DNA from: Lethocerus indicus
Taxonomy: Eukaryota > Arthropoda > Insecta > Hemiptera > Belostomatidae
DNA length: 64,000 bases
Assembly (NCBI GenBank): GCA_019843655.1
Contig: JACDQD010000002.1
Coordinates: forward strand, 8,855,393 to 8,919,392
Direction of reading: 5' to 3'
Shown here: piece by piece, positions 51,489 through 64,000 of the stretch
Numbering within the stretch: the first letter of the stretch is position 1
Layout: each line of letters opens with the position of its first letter
Notes under the pieces: model-generated
What the model saw: the letters and a program-made list of their open reading frames with translations, nothing else
What the model was told of the DNA's origin: nothing
Databases searched by the model: none
Made by a program: the position numbers and the translations under genes

Positions 51489-54400
51489 ATAACGTTTTAA
51501 AGGAAACTTCTAAGATCAAAGAATGTATGACAATTTAATTTTTCTTTGACATTTGGACTCGAGCTTCTGTACATAAAATACATAGACATTTGAAGCGCAA
51601 ATAATTAAACCACTTGTAATAGTCATGAATTTATAGAATAAAAGAGCGCATAACGGTGAAAACATAATTGCGCTATATGAAAACTGACAAAAAAAATGAA
51701 AGGATTTTTTATTATTCCTCGGTTGGTATTGATGAATAATCGAGAAAGATTTATATATCTGATTAAATTTGGATTTCAAAAGAACTCTTATCACAAGGTT
51801 CTCGCAATTTACAATTCCCCCTGTTCATACCAGTGATTTTATCCTTCTTCCGGTTCTCGGCTGATTCTTTCTTGCTGGGTATTTTTTTTTAAATAAAAAT
51901 TAGATAATTAAAGTTTATAGACAAGATATTTACAAGAATTTTGGTTCATGTGATAGTCTCCAGGATTTGGACCGGATCCTACAAAATGGCCCTTGTTTGC
52001 CAAAAGCGCTAACTTTCGGTAAGCTTATCGATCGGAAAAAAATGTAGAATTTAATTCAGGATCGTTTAAACATACATCAGTCCGGGGCCGGAGAGGATAG
52101 AGATAGAACTCTCTGGAAATTTATTGCGGGGTGAATTTTGTAATTCTGGAAGAAGTTAGGGGCCCCCCAGCGAGTAGCCGGGGGGAGGGGACTTAAGGCG
52201 CCAGGAAACGCCGAAGATAAGGCCACCGCTCATAGTAAACTTCTCGAGGAAAAGTTTAGCCGAAAGTGTATCACGGATCATCTAACGGGCTTAGCTCCAG
52301 GCAAGACATTAGAGTTTTTAATGCCGGTCCAAGCCCGCTTAAGATGTTATTACTTACCAGTAGACTGTCGAAACCCCCTTTAAAACTAATTAAAAGTATC
52401 CTTCGAGGAAAAATTCGCGACTCCTTAACTTCCTATAGTTTCAGTCTAGATTTGCGTTATTCAACATGGAGATTTTAAATTATTTGGTTCACCAAATCAC
52501 ATACTGAGCAATATACACTTGGTGTAACTGAATTACAACGTCGCCCTTCGTGAAAAACCTATATAATCAGTAATATTATTATAATAAGGAGGAGAAATAC
52601 AAACAATACTTTCAAATCTGTACAAAATGAATAATTATAGGTTGAGTTTGTAATCACAGGAAAATTAGGAGTGCCACACATAGTATAGTCCATAAAGACT
52701 ATTATGAGGAATAATTTAAATTCTAGCTAAATTAATCGTACAAACTGGTAAATTAATTGCAGGCGAAAGTACTCAGCTCTCTCACCATTCCTCATTATCT
52801 CTACCTGACTCTCATTATATAAAGGCATCTCGCCGCTAGTAGTGAGCGCGGAGACCTTATAATTGCGCTTTAGGAAGTAAGAAATTGTTCAAGAACAAAT
52901 GTCCTGACTGATACCCCACGAATTCACTGAAATTATGAACATATAAATTTGGTCCCTACCAGTCCTAATACACATACATCCTTTCAAACACGAGTCCATC
53001 ATCTTTACAAATCACAATGGGAAGAATTCTCCAGTTTATTAAGTGAGGTATTAATTTTATTATTTTAAGTTGATGAGTTTTAATACTTTATAGTCGAACT
53101 ATTTTATACTACTACTATTAGTTAATATAATTTAATAGAAACTGTTATATATTTAATAACGTTCACTAGCATCAGGTATTCAGTTTAAAAAAATCTTTTC
53201 TTAATATCTGACGGTAGCTAAATAGGTATGAACCTATTAAATTAGGCAAAGGAAGTATAATCATACTCTTTTTTCTCCTCTCTCTTCACCTTGAGTAAAT
53301 CTATCTTTCGAATCAACGACATGCTAATAGAAATACAATAAAAAAAATTCGTCAACTATTATGTCTCGCACCCCCTTATTCACATGTTAAACGAAGTTAT
53401 GTAATTTTATATTTTACAATTACGGTAAGGAGAGTGGTACTAAATGGTGGTTTCACTTGTATAAAACAAAATCAACAGTAGCTATATCTACATCTGAACC
53501 TATTGCCTGGCGCGTTATCAGATAATGTGATGAAATTTACTCCCTGTAGCGAAGCGTGTACACACCCAAACTGATTGCCATATGTTCGACGAGCTTCTGT
53601 CAGTTATCAGACCCCAGCCTCTGCTATCGGTCGGTAGCAACCATCCTGTTTCAACAGAGACGCCTCCACCGCACTTATTTTATTATTGCCACTATGCTGC
53701 CTCGATTTGCAGCCATCTTATCTCAGCGTTCAGCGAGGCTCTATTTAGAAGTAGGGAATTATAAAGAAAATATTTCGAAACGGAAATTGAAAAAAGCAAG
53801 CCCGTGAGGCGGTTTCAGAGAAAAAGTATGTGCGTAGCTCGAAATTTACGAGGTCATTAAAAAACACCAGTTTCAACGACTTGGAGCGGGGACATTTATT
53901 CGTTTCACTTCCGCAATAAAGTGTAAACGTTTGAAAAGAGCCTGCGGGTTTAAATTCAAGGCCAATATCTGTGGAGGCGTACGGAATTTAGAATATACAG
54001 GACCACAGATTTGGATACCATCCATCGCGCCTTTTTTAATGAGAATTTTTTCTTGTTTCTATTCATTATGCGCGGGTTTCTGGTAATTCGTTTTCGTTCG
54101 TTCTTCGCGTTTTTAACTGTGAATGTGAAATAAGGTAATTCTATATAATTATTTATATTACGTAATGATTATTCCAACCCGATTATATTGTTATATTATA
54201 ACCCTAGAGCACGCCTTGAAGCAACCCTGCAGTGAATGGAGAAACCGTTACTGTTAACGGTAGATCGATTCAGACATCCCGAGGGAACAGTCCGGGTCAC
54301 ATGAAATCGAACCGGCAATAATGGTTATTGTCCTATGCAATGGTTATACTGGTCAAACGCGAGTGGCCCTTTTCATCGGAACCCCTTTTGTCTAACCGAT

Positions 54401-55602
54401 CGAATACTAATCGGCAAATCCGCGAATAAACAAAAATTATATGGCAAGGGGCCAGGATTTACGTTTATTCCGTGGTTGTGGGTGGTGTTGCTGAATGCCC
54501 TGGCGAGGCGGAGCCGGCGATAACTGGGCCGGGGGATTATCGTCAGGCATAATTAAATAGGCCGTGATCGACGGCAACCGTTAATGGCTGTCTGACCTTC
54601 CCTATAGTATCCTACTTATATGCTCCAGCGTCAATATTACCTCAGAGGTCAACTGTTCACAGTAAAATTGATTTAACGAAATTGATTGAAACAGCTATCG
54701 GACACAAGACGATATGAATTCCCATTCACTAAATTTTTCACTTATGTTCAACCTTCCTTTACTACTTCGATTGTTCCGAAATTAAATATTTTAACAACAA
54801 ATAGTTCAAACTAGTGAGTACTTTATAGTTATTAACGGTAACTCATAGTTATGAACCTCAGAAAAAGAGTTAACATTTGTAGGCATTATCTTAACCATTT
54901 TTCGAGACGAAGTATAATCATACTTATTCTTCTACTAGAAAAAATTATCCTGCAACTAACCCTGGTTATGCCTGTCACATAAAATAGAAGGACTAGACAA
55001 TTAAAATAAACATTGTATAATAATATAGTTTTATACAGAAACATTATATCTCAGTTAAGACTAAGGGCGAAAATGGGAGTAAGCGTTTTGTAAACTGAGT
55101 TGAGAAATTGGGGAAAAGATTGTTTGATGTGTCAACAACGGGTGAACGGTGAAAAAGGAAAGATCCCGGCTGTAATATACGGATGTACTCGGGATTGTGA
55201 AAAGTTTGAAATAGTCTCCATTTTATAATATTAGCCACAAAGAAATGAGAAATGAGAGGCCAGCAGTACAACATACCTAATAAGCCTCCTAATTTCTATA
55301 GAACGTTCAAATAACAGTTTTATAGTTGTTTTTCTTTACATTAATGGAAATATTGCCTTCGCAATATAATTGTTTTTTATATTAGGGAGTGTAAACACTC
55401 GACTGATATAACATCGTCAACATCTATAACATTATTATAGATGTCAGTTTTGTACTGTAAAATATAACCACAAGCATTAACCGTTTTAGCAACATTTTTC
55501 TTTTTGCAAGAGGAAGAAAATTATTTCCCGTATTTTCTGCCTCGAATTTGAATGAACGTTGTTGGTTACCATAGTGTTGTCATAAGAACGATACAAACAA
55601 AT
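51484..55602. other. no gene recognised
   Basis: A small GC-rich patch at about 52155-52190 (C6 and G6 runs). The 16-mer GAAGTATAATCATACT occurs at 53252 and again at 54909. Nothing else supportable. Confidence 0.55.
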
Positions 55603-55629
55603 ACACACATACACACACACACACACACA
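55603..55629. repeat. (AC)n microsatellite
   Basis: AC run with one CAT interruption. Confidence 0.95.
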
Positions 55630-57455
55630 GCATGCCGTGAGCATGCAAACCATGACCCTCATAATTGTTCAAGATTGCGTGATTTATTCAGCTCTTTTTT
55701 TCTCCGTTGAACTGATAGTGTAACGATATTCTTGCAACGATCCTATAGCAATAAGGTAGCACCACATTTGAGTCATATCAAAATAAAATGAAAACAATCC
55801 CCGAACAAAGTCATTGAGAAATTAGGGAATATTTTTACGGAATTATTATAAAGTTGGTAGTTTTAAAGATAACAGATATATACTATTACGGTGAAGATAT
55901 AATACAGATATACAGTCGATGGCAAAGTCATGTTTTCTCTCCATTAACTCTTCAAATAAATTACAACTAAATAAATTAAATTAATTTTTAACATTAGTAG
56001 CTACCTAAGAAATAATTTTTAAATTGTGGTTGGGTCCCCAAGTTCAACTGCATATTTTCTGCAGTTACTAGTCTGGCCTAACTTTCAGCGGGCCGCGGGG
56101 AATTTTACCGCTTCCTTTGTCCCGTCCGACCCTGTCCTTAGCTAATTTGTTAGTAAACACTGTTTTTACTGCTTGGATATGAGAAAAGAAGTGTTTTCTA
56201 CCGGCAATATGGTCTCTTTCCGGCGAAATAAATGTGCCGCCCCTTCTCTCTGCCTCTCTCTTTCTTAAATAAACGGTGCCTTTCCTGTTAGTGCCAACTG
56301 GCAGGTAGGAATTTGGCTAATGTGTAGGAAAATTAGAGTGGGCCTGGCTGGGGTGGTCTAAACTGGGCAGACATTAGCATTATAAGATTTAGAATAACAA
56401 GTGTACTATATTTTATATAATAAAATAATAATATATTCTTAAATAATATATAAAGAGTATATTCTTATATCCATTTTAGTGAGGCACGTATTTTATATTG
56501 TACTAAAATGCGAAAGCTATCGTCAATAAAATACAAACACAGTTTCATAGCAATAAGATATTTCTGAAATATTTATTCAATTTTACGTTAAATGTTCGGT
56601 TTATAACCATAATTATTATGTATCAAATCTACTGTAAAACATGGCTGAATTACAATATGAAATTTCACTATACATAATATACGTGAGCGCAAGTATATTC
56701 CTAAATAATATACAGCGGAAAATCCTCCGGTGCTTGTGGCTGTTTGAGCCTTTTGGATTTTCGACCTCGAAAAGTTTTACCGCCCTCTTGGTGCATCAAA
56801 GAACAAGCGGATTTATGCGAAAAATAAAAATACAATTCTGTGATGGAAAAAGGCGTCTTCGGTGTGGCCAGTTTTCAGAGCAAAGCATACTTTAGCTTGT
56901 TGTAAAGCGCAGGCACGTTAGCTTGAACAATATACCGGATCGAAAATTGAGGACAGATTTCGGATGCTATTAAAACGCATCGCCATTCTTAAATCATGGA
57001 AAAAACAACTCAATTGGAAATTTACCGGGTCGTGCATTCAATAAATCGTGAACAGTATCCCATACAACCGACGGATTGAAGAAATGCGGGAACACAGAGG
57101 GGCGTTTGAATTTATTCATCGATTTTTGAACTTTTAATTTAAAGCCCCGCCGAATACCGCCGTTTTACTGTCCTGGAAATTTCAGAACCGTGGGAGGACA
57201 ATTAAAAATAATTACCTGGAGGAAATTCAACTGCGTAAGTCGAGGACGGTACATTAGGAATTTAGACTACTTCGAGATGATTTATATACGTTATGCCGGC
57301 GAAAATTAACCCGGGCGGGTTTAGGGATTTGGACGGTAGCAATTTCATTATTGTTAATTGCGCTGGCTTGTCAGCCCTTACCTGGTTCAACTTCAAATAC
57401 GGGCCAACTCATTTCCTCTACCGTCCAACAATTTTAATTTTCTCCCACTATTTAA

Positions 57456-57458
<3 letters not shown>
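55630..57458. other. no gene recognised
   Basis: Ordinary sequence; open frames lack recognisable domains. Confidence 0.55.

Positions 57459-57502
<44 letters not shown>
57459..57502. repeat. (AT)22 microsatellite
   Basis: Uninterrupted AT run. Confidence 0.98.
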
Positions 57503-57504
<2 letters not shown>

Positions 57505-58779
57505 TTCGATTACGCACTACTATATTAGTACGATTTATTGTTTTATAGCATTTAAATTTTGTTTTAAATCATTCCGCTGAATACGAGCAATGAACTGACA
57601 ACTAGGTTACTTAATGGTTATTCAGAATTGTTGGATCACAACCGGTTTTGCTGCTACCTTTGGTAATGTTGTGCAACTATTACCAGGTGGGTAGGACGGT
57701 CATTGTTGGCACAGTTTACGAATTCAAGGTGAAGCAGCGATCAGGAATGATTAATAGAGAAAGTGATGTTTTTATATCGTCTATGTTTGGATACGAAGAG
57801 CCGAATACTCGTCATTTGCAGGAATGCCTCCCTGATCGATGGTACGGTAGACGGCCGGCGAACTGATGGTCTACTCACCACCGGGAGTGCATAATCCAAC
57901 CTCAATGGACCGAGCTAACCGGACGGCCCAACTTCGGTCTCCTATTTCCGAATTCAATTATAAGTTCCAACATATTTTTAAAGCCTCAGACCAACGGGAA
58001 GGATTTCGGTCCATTGATCAACCAACGCAAGTATCACACTAAAACTTTCTCGGCTAGTAATTTTACCTGTTAATTGAAGTAGCTAACTATTTGTAACATT
58101 CCCTTCGGAATATATTAATGTCCGTTATTATCATTTTATCAGATTCTAAGCTAATATGCGTAGGTTCATAACATAATAACACAGAAGTATTTCGCCATAC
58201 GGTCTATTAATCTATAATATACTCATCGCGTCCATTTACAGACTCCTATCTGAAGCGATAAATCGTACGGGGGGTTTACGTAGGTACAATTGAGGGAACG
58301 CATGATAGAAACTTTTCAAGTATTTCACTCGATCAATTAGCAACTGCTTGCATTCTGTAATTTATGAATCATAAAAATGTCAATACAAATTCCTTATTTT
58401 TACACGTCCAATTTATAATTCCTTAATTTCACGATAACCACAGCCAACATTTATCAGAATATTTTTTTTAATCAATATATTTAATTGCTGGCCAGGTTGG
58501 ATTAAATAATAAAATAGTCTGTATGCCTAAAGTTTCATGAAACTTTATCACAGTTACCGTGCCACAATTTTCTTGCGGTACATTATTATAAGTACGTCGT
58601 AATTTATCATTGAAGAAACTCCGGAATACATTATCGTCAAGCGATCCTTTCAATAAGTTATTCCCTAGGCGCCTCGATTCAATAGGGCGGCCGGCAATTC
58701 AATAGAAGTACGAAAGTTATCCAATTAGCATTTTACGAGCTTTTGAAAATGGAGAGTTCGGAAAGAGCCGGCGACGGTG
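57503..58779. other. no gene recognised
   Basis: Ordinary AT-rich sequence leading into a CpG-dense block. Confidence 0.55.
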
Positions 58780-59090
58780 GAAATGAGACGGGCATAAAAC
58801 TTGGGGCGCCGATACGGCATTGCAACAGTGCAATAGCGCCGTTGCAATAAAGCGTTCTCTTTGGGGAGCGGCAATAAAGACCGTTTTCGCGAATACTGGC
58901 GACCTTGCGGCGCGCGTCGAGCCGCCCTAAACGGATGCGAAACGGCCCACGTACGCGAAAGCGCGAGCACGAGTTCGAGAATAGTTTCCGCGCCTTGACA
59001 GACCGCAATACCATTCGTATTCTCGTCTGTTTATTCGGACGTCCGTCGAAGTTGAAGCGCTTTCAAGTTGTAGCGCGTCGGCAGGAATGA
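58780..59090. other. CpG-dense block (CpG-island-like)
   Basis: Very rich in CG dinucleotides, including GGCGCGCGTCG and GCGAAAGCGCG. Includes an inverted repeat ATTGCAAC (58819-58826) / GTTGCAAT (58841-58848). Both strands are open over 60-90 residues but no protein family is recognised. Possibly a promoter or regulatory element of an unseen gene. Confidence 0.45.
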
Positions 59091-60004
59091 ACTGGCGACT
59101 TTCAGAAGAAATATGGGCGAGTTATAAATAAAATCCATTACTCAACGCGAGGAAACGAATGAAGCCAACGTAAATAATTAGTGAAAAATAATCGCGTTAT
59201 AAATGATGCGCTATAAGCGTATTTAAAAATTTAAATTATCTTTAAATACAAAATCACATCAATGACCAACATTTGTAGCATACTAATTGTACAGTATGTA
59301 GTTACATTATATATTTAATGCAAGTAAGAAATGCTTTCATTCATTTAGTTAGTGAACTGAATGTTGTGGAACGTCTTTCACAGTAATATAGTTAAGTTAG
59401 TTTTCGTAACATTCGTTGTAAACACTTATTTTGTAATCAAGGTTGCCTCCCAGTCATAGATGGTGCTAGTTTGTAGCGATGCCAGGCTGTGAGATTTGCG
59501 ACACGACATTTGAGTTTACGGCCCAGGGATTCATCCCGAAGCTTGTCGGGGGTTGACGCTCCGAACTAGTTTATTGTAATAACGCAGGTTATACGTGATA
59601 GCGATGCCTGCGGTCTGAATTATTGCAGGGCTCGTGGGCGGACAGAGCTCCACGACAGAGGACTGTTCGCGGTAAATTCTGCACGCGGGAGGACAGCTTC
59701 AGTTTGGGAACTTGGGTTGTACCGACGTGCATACATCAAAATTACTCAACTTCCAAACAACCATGTGTTCGTCGACAATAATCATTGGAGATCCGGTCTA
59801 AGAATAATTCGTATTATTTACAATCACTAATTCTTGTCTTATAATAGCGAGTACATTTTAAATACCGTTCGAGCATAAGAATGTGCAATAATATTTTTCC
59901 ACATTAAAACAATCGATATTAATTCTGGATCTTTCCTAAACAATTTCTATTTAGAGCGGCTGAAAATTTTGTTTCTGGTTTATTATAGAATTGTTGAATT
60001 AAGC
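59091..60004. other. no gene recognised
   Basis: Nothing supportable seen. Confidence 0.5.
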
Positions 60005-60228
60005 GTTATAAACACCGTATATGAACATTACCGATATACTATTAATTGCCCTTTTGAAATGTACGATACTCCCAAAATATAGTTATTCTGGCTGGAAATG
60101 TCGTCAACCGAGGCGGGTTTATTAACTTGTAAAATTAACCGGGTTATAAACTCCCCTTATGAACATTATAGATATAGTTTTAATTGCCCTTTTGAAATAT
60201 ACGATACTGCTCAAATATAGTTATTCTG
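60005..60228 (+). repeat. 86-bp direct duplication, 138-bp period
   Basis: 60005-60090 and 60143-60228 are the same length and differ at about 12 of 86 positions by hand alignment, with 52 bp between them. Both start GTTATAAAC and end ATATAGTTATTCTG. Confidence 0.85.
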
Positions 60229-63200
60229 TTTTGTTAATTGCGCTGAGCTCTAATTAGCCTTAATTAGGGCATAGAGTGAAGGAGGGATGACGGCCGAATG
60301 GAATTATCTGGATTAACGCGAGGTTTCCTTTCTTATTCACAGTGGGGCTTGTTATCAACAGGCTACGGATCTCTGGCTGAAGCTGACAGACTCTTAGGCC
60401 TTCCTCGCTCTCGGGTCGGATCAGCATTCTACCCTTATTCCTTCCTTTATACCCCTTCAAACGGGGCTTTGCGTTTTTCCGCCCTACCTAAGCTCGTACT
60501 TTCCTGGATTCGTGGAATGCGCCAGAAATAGTTCGACTTGTCTGACGGATATATACGACGGCGATGGTCGATAAATAAGACATTACAGTCGAAAAGGCGT
60601 AATTCTTGTTTTTAAATTGGCTTCCGATCGTCCCCAACACTCTTGGCTCTGTAAACAAAAGGCGAGGCATCGTAAACATAAATGACTCCGCATTTAACTA
60701 TTCATCATCTGAAATGCAAGCGTCTGAGATCGAATTTCAATAATCTTACACCACTTGTGAATTCAGTTTTCCAATTTAGCGAACTTTGAATATTCTGCAA
60801 ATAACGAATCCTTGTAGTTTTTTGTATTTTACCTCGCATATTACTACGGAAAAGGCCTACCTTTACAATAGTAAACTCAAAACGAAAGTAAACCATCCTT
60901 TGAGGTTGTTATATTTTGATAAAAATAAATAATTTCCAATTGCACGTTACAAATAAAAATTATATCTTTTCGTGTAAGATTGTTTTAAGTCAACCAAATT
61001 AAAGAATACTTCCTCACCTCCTCCTATTTCCATTTCCCAGTTGTAGGGGCGTTTGAAAAAAGAGAAGGGCATAAAATTATCAAAAGAAATTATTACTTTT
61101 AATTTATTCAAGAGTCTACTTTTCCTTAGGGCTGGAGCTAATTGCATATTTGATGGCGCGAATTAAAACGCCATGCATAACTTCCAGCCGCTTTCAGATT
61201 ATATCAAGGCTAGTCAGTCGGTATAATACTTGTGTTTATTGGCTCTACTTTAAATACTTAAATAATTCTATATTATCATCATAATCAGATAAAAGTTACC
61301 ATTAACATACAGTTGTGTAGAGTATAGAGAGAAACGTCGAATAACATTCAGTCGAAGGATATTATAGCAGTTTACTCTACCGCTCATACTCTGATGAATA
61401 CCATTGCTTAACATGGGATGGGAAGGTCTCGAGGGGGTTAAGGGCCCAATATGTAGGCGGGATTGTGCAGGGGGCGAGTTGCATTCATGCGTGAAATGGT
61501 TAGGAGGTGGACGGGCTGTTTACATGACCCGATGCCCCCATAAATACGCTTGCCGCGATGGCCCATTTCAGGCGGCAGGAGGTTACCCAGTTGAAATTCA
61601 TAAACCGTTAACTTGATTCTCGCCGTTTTGCACCCCAGCGGTAATTAAAACAGAATAAAATTACCGATCCGTGTTTGTCCGACGAAACAGAGCGAAAGAA
61701 AGTATATTCATTATTACCTCGTTGTCTAGTTGTTTTAATAACTTATGTCGACAATTTTTTGGGACCTACTGTGCTATCATTACTTTAAAAGGGTGTACTT
61801 GTTTTATATTTTTAAATCATTTATCTATTTATATATCCTATAATATTACATATTTTAAATACTTGGGTTAAAATTCTTATATTTCCGTGCATCATTTGTC
61901 TCATTATTGGTTCTATTATACGTATTATAATTTTTTTTATTTTGAACTTCGCTTTAAGAAATGATGTACTTAATAGTTTAAGTTGTGCTTCCATTGTATT
62001 ATTATTTAGGAAGCCTATAATTCTATGCTGAACACTACTTATAAACATTCCTAAGGATCTGTTGGGATATGTTGATTAAGCTATACTTCTCTAGAAGGTG
62101 TAGGGAATCTAGATGGGGAAATGTTTATTCGACGAATCACACCCGAACTAAAAGAAGAGATTTAGTAGTTTTAATTCTGAAGTAAAATACACAATAAATC
62201 CCTAAATCTAAAGTCCGAAGTTTTAATGGGCCCCTTAGTCTTTCTCCCTTTTTTTGTTGGGATTCAGGCCTAAGAAATGGGCCTGAAATCGACAAAGCGG
62301 TGGGAAAACTTCAGGCGAATATTCCCTAATGTATGTTTTATATATTACGAATTTTTGTGCGTTTCTTCGTAGTTTTATATTGTCGTTGGTAAAGAGACTG
62401 GAAAGATAGAAATAATTCTTTAAAGTGCCCCTGGGAAATTTCGGGGAACATTGTCGCTAATGGGGCGGCTACAGGGACAAAACTAACGATTGCGTTATGG
62501 GCCCGAGATTTTCTCTCAACGCAAAAATAATTTGATAATATTTTAACCCCAACTCTCAATATAATAGTCGCTTTTCGACGTTTGTAGCCAATTTAATAGA
62601 ACATTCATTTACCGAACCGTCATAATTCAAGTAGTAATTGTCTTTTGATTTTCTACTTTATTATGGCCCATGGAATGGGTAGTATTAATATGGATTTATA
62701 GTCTTTAAGTTATGTGGATGGAATCATATACGGGTGGATAATTTAAAGGGAAATGAACTCTGTTAGCGCCACCAAATGTTTAGTGTTTTGTAGAGTAGAC
62801 AATTACCTACTTTCTCGGGGAAAAAAGGTTGCTCAATAATTTGTTCATTCCCTCCATTAACCAAATTTGATAATAACCCAACCAAAGGTCACGGGTTGTA
62901 TCTATTGTAATAATAAAACATTTAGGAATAAAAAATGCAATAAAAACTTTTTTTTTTAATTTATAGTAATTATTCTATTTCGTAGATTAGTTTAGATTTC
63001 TTATAATTCATTACCGTAATTATTTATAAACTTACTGTCAGAACATAGATATTATTTCTCGGGCCACTATATTTTTGCACCTGAAATGTTATTCACTGAA
63101 ATGTTAATGGCAGAATTCGTAGATTGTGTAGAAATGGGAGGTGAACTGAATTGAAGCTTACCTTAATCAGGATCAGTGTCCAAGATAGAGTTCCGGTGTG

Positions 63201-63429
63201 GGTAAAATATCGCCAAATCGTGCCGAGTCCACACGGAGTTGGAGGGGGAGCCGGGATATCTCCTAACACGTGACTTCCCCTCTCAGGAAATATCTTCGTG
63301 CCCAGATTCCAACCTCAATGTAATTTGAATGGACCCCATATCTCACAGCAGTGACATCGTTTAGTGAATGGATCATCTTCCCATCGATAATTATTCCAGT
63401 TACTAGCTTTTATACCCGGCCTTACTTGG
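60229..63429. other. no gene recognised
   Basis: Ordinary CpG-replete sequence; open frames up to 77 residues without recognisable domains. Confidence 0.55.
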
Positions 63430-63538
63430 GGGATTCACATCAATGAGAATGCATGCACGCTGAAAGTTTGGTGGAAATCGGTTCAGCCGTTTGGAAATTC
63501 ATAGCGAACACACACATTTGATAAATATTATATAGATA
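63430..63538 (+). mobile_element. probable 3' end fragment of a non-LTR retrotransposon
   Basis: Contains GGTGGAAATCGGTTCAGCCG followed by TTTGGAAATTCATAGCGAAC and an ACACACA stretch, ending ATTATATAGAT. This arrangement (AAATCGGTTCAGCCGTTT, CATAGCGAACACACA, TATATA-GAT terminus) is familiar from 3' tails of dispersed insect non-LTR (RTE-like) elements. Family assignment is from memory of the pattern. No reverse transcriptase is present, so this would be a dead 5'-truncated copy. Confidence 0.4.
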
Positions 63539-63730
63539 TCGTTAGAAAATACCGCATTGAATTGCAAGTCACCGCAACATATCTATACATATATACCCAT
63601 TAACATTTATTATCTCTATTAGAGGGGGAATTTTAATTCAACCAATAAGAATAAAAGGTAGAGCTTATATAGCTATAAGTTATAGCTAAGAAGCGGACTG
63701 ATTTTTACAAGCACGGCGTACCTGTTCCGT

Positions 63731-63762
63731 AAGCCAGCAATACACAAGTGTATTGCTGGCTT
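63731..63762. repeat. perfect 15-bp inverted repeat with 2-nt spacer
   Basis: AAGCCAGCAATACAC (63731-63745), AA, GTGTATTGCTGGCTT (63748-63762). Imperfect pairing continues outward (CGGCGTAC near 63715 with GTAAGCGCCG near 63771), giving a hairpin of about 70 nt. Confidence 0.9.
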
Positions 63763-64000
63763 TAGTATCAGTAAGCGCCGTAATTCTGTATTAATACGTT
63801 TATTCGGAAATATTTATTTTATTTGATTGCAGGTTGAATTCAAAACAATGTTAACTCATTTGTGGTATTATTATTTTAAATTGTGATGGTCTGGTACGCA
63901 AGACAGTATAAAACATTCACATCTTTCAAATAAAGAAAAATTTACATGTAGTTAATGATATGGCTGATATTATTATGAATATTAGTTACCAACACTTAAA

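Overview
The window is a piece of an insect (arthropod) genome holding one recognisable protein-coding locus: the 3' half of the E-protein (class A bHLH) gene daughterless (da; vertebrate relatives TCF3/E2A, TCF4/E2-2, TCF12/HEB). It lies on the + strand as small exons between 5771 and 18957. The insect assignment rests on the translated C-terminal end (the GRMCMSHLK and [13 protein letters not shown] stretches of the HLH and the C-terminal [17 protein letters not shown] block, which read like insect Da rather than vertebrate E proteins) and on large AT-rich introns with long (AT)n microsatellites. The 5' exons (N-terminal AD1 half) lie upstream of the window.

Layout. 1-5770: presumed large upstream da intron, no coding seen. 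5771-8236: three exons for the SPRYTSPK, glycine/proline and GKALAS segments, in CpG-replete DNA. 8237-18957: strongly CpG-depleted gene body with the STPV segment, two tandem versions of the AD2 (loop-helix) exon, the acidic/NLS linker, two tandem versions of the bHLH basic-region exon, then helix1-loop-helix2, the [17 protein letters not shown] block and a short C-terminal tail ending in TAG at 18955-18957. 18958 to about 24 kb: long AT-rich presumed 3'UTR. About 24.69 kb onward: CpG content rises again and 39 kb follow without any gene I can recognise. That part holds microsatellites, GC/CpG-rich blocks (27.5-29.1 kb, 58.8-59.1 kb), diverged repeats, one probable non-LTR retrotransposon tail and a strong hairpin.

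The most interesting part is the splicing architecture of da. Two exons (14035-14127 and 17134-17211) each encode a complete acidic plus basic DNA-binding region, have the same intron phases and lengths divisible by three, and differ at the NNI/NNA position of the basic region. Skipping both joins ..TA to G.., an immediate TAG stop. A second tandem pair (10764-10838 and 12055-12222) encodes two versions of the RLDDAI..LR.HAE activation helix. This suggests a combinatorial isoform system, analogous to but built differently from the mammalian E12/E47 mutually exclusive exons. All exon boundaries are read from splice consensus and frame continuity, not from transcript data.
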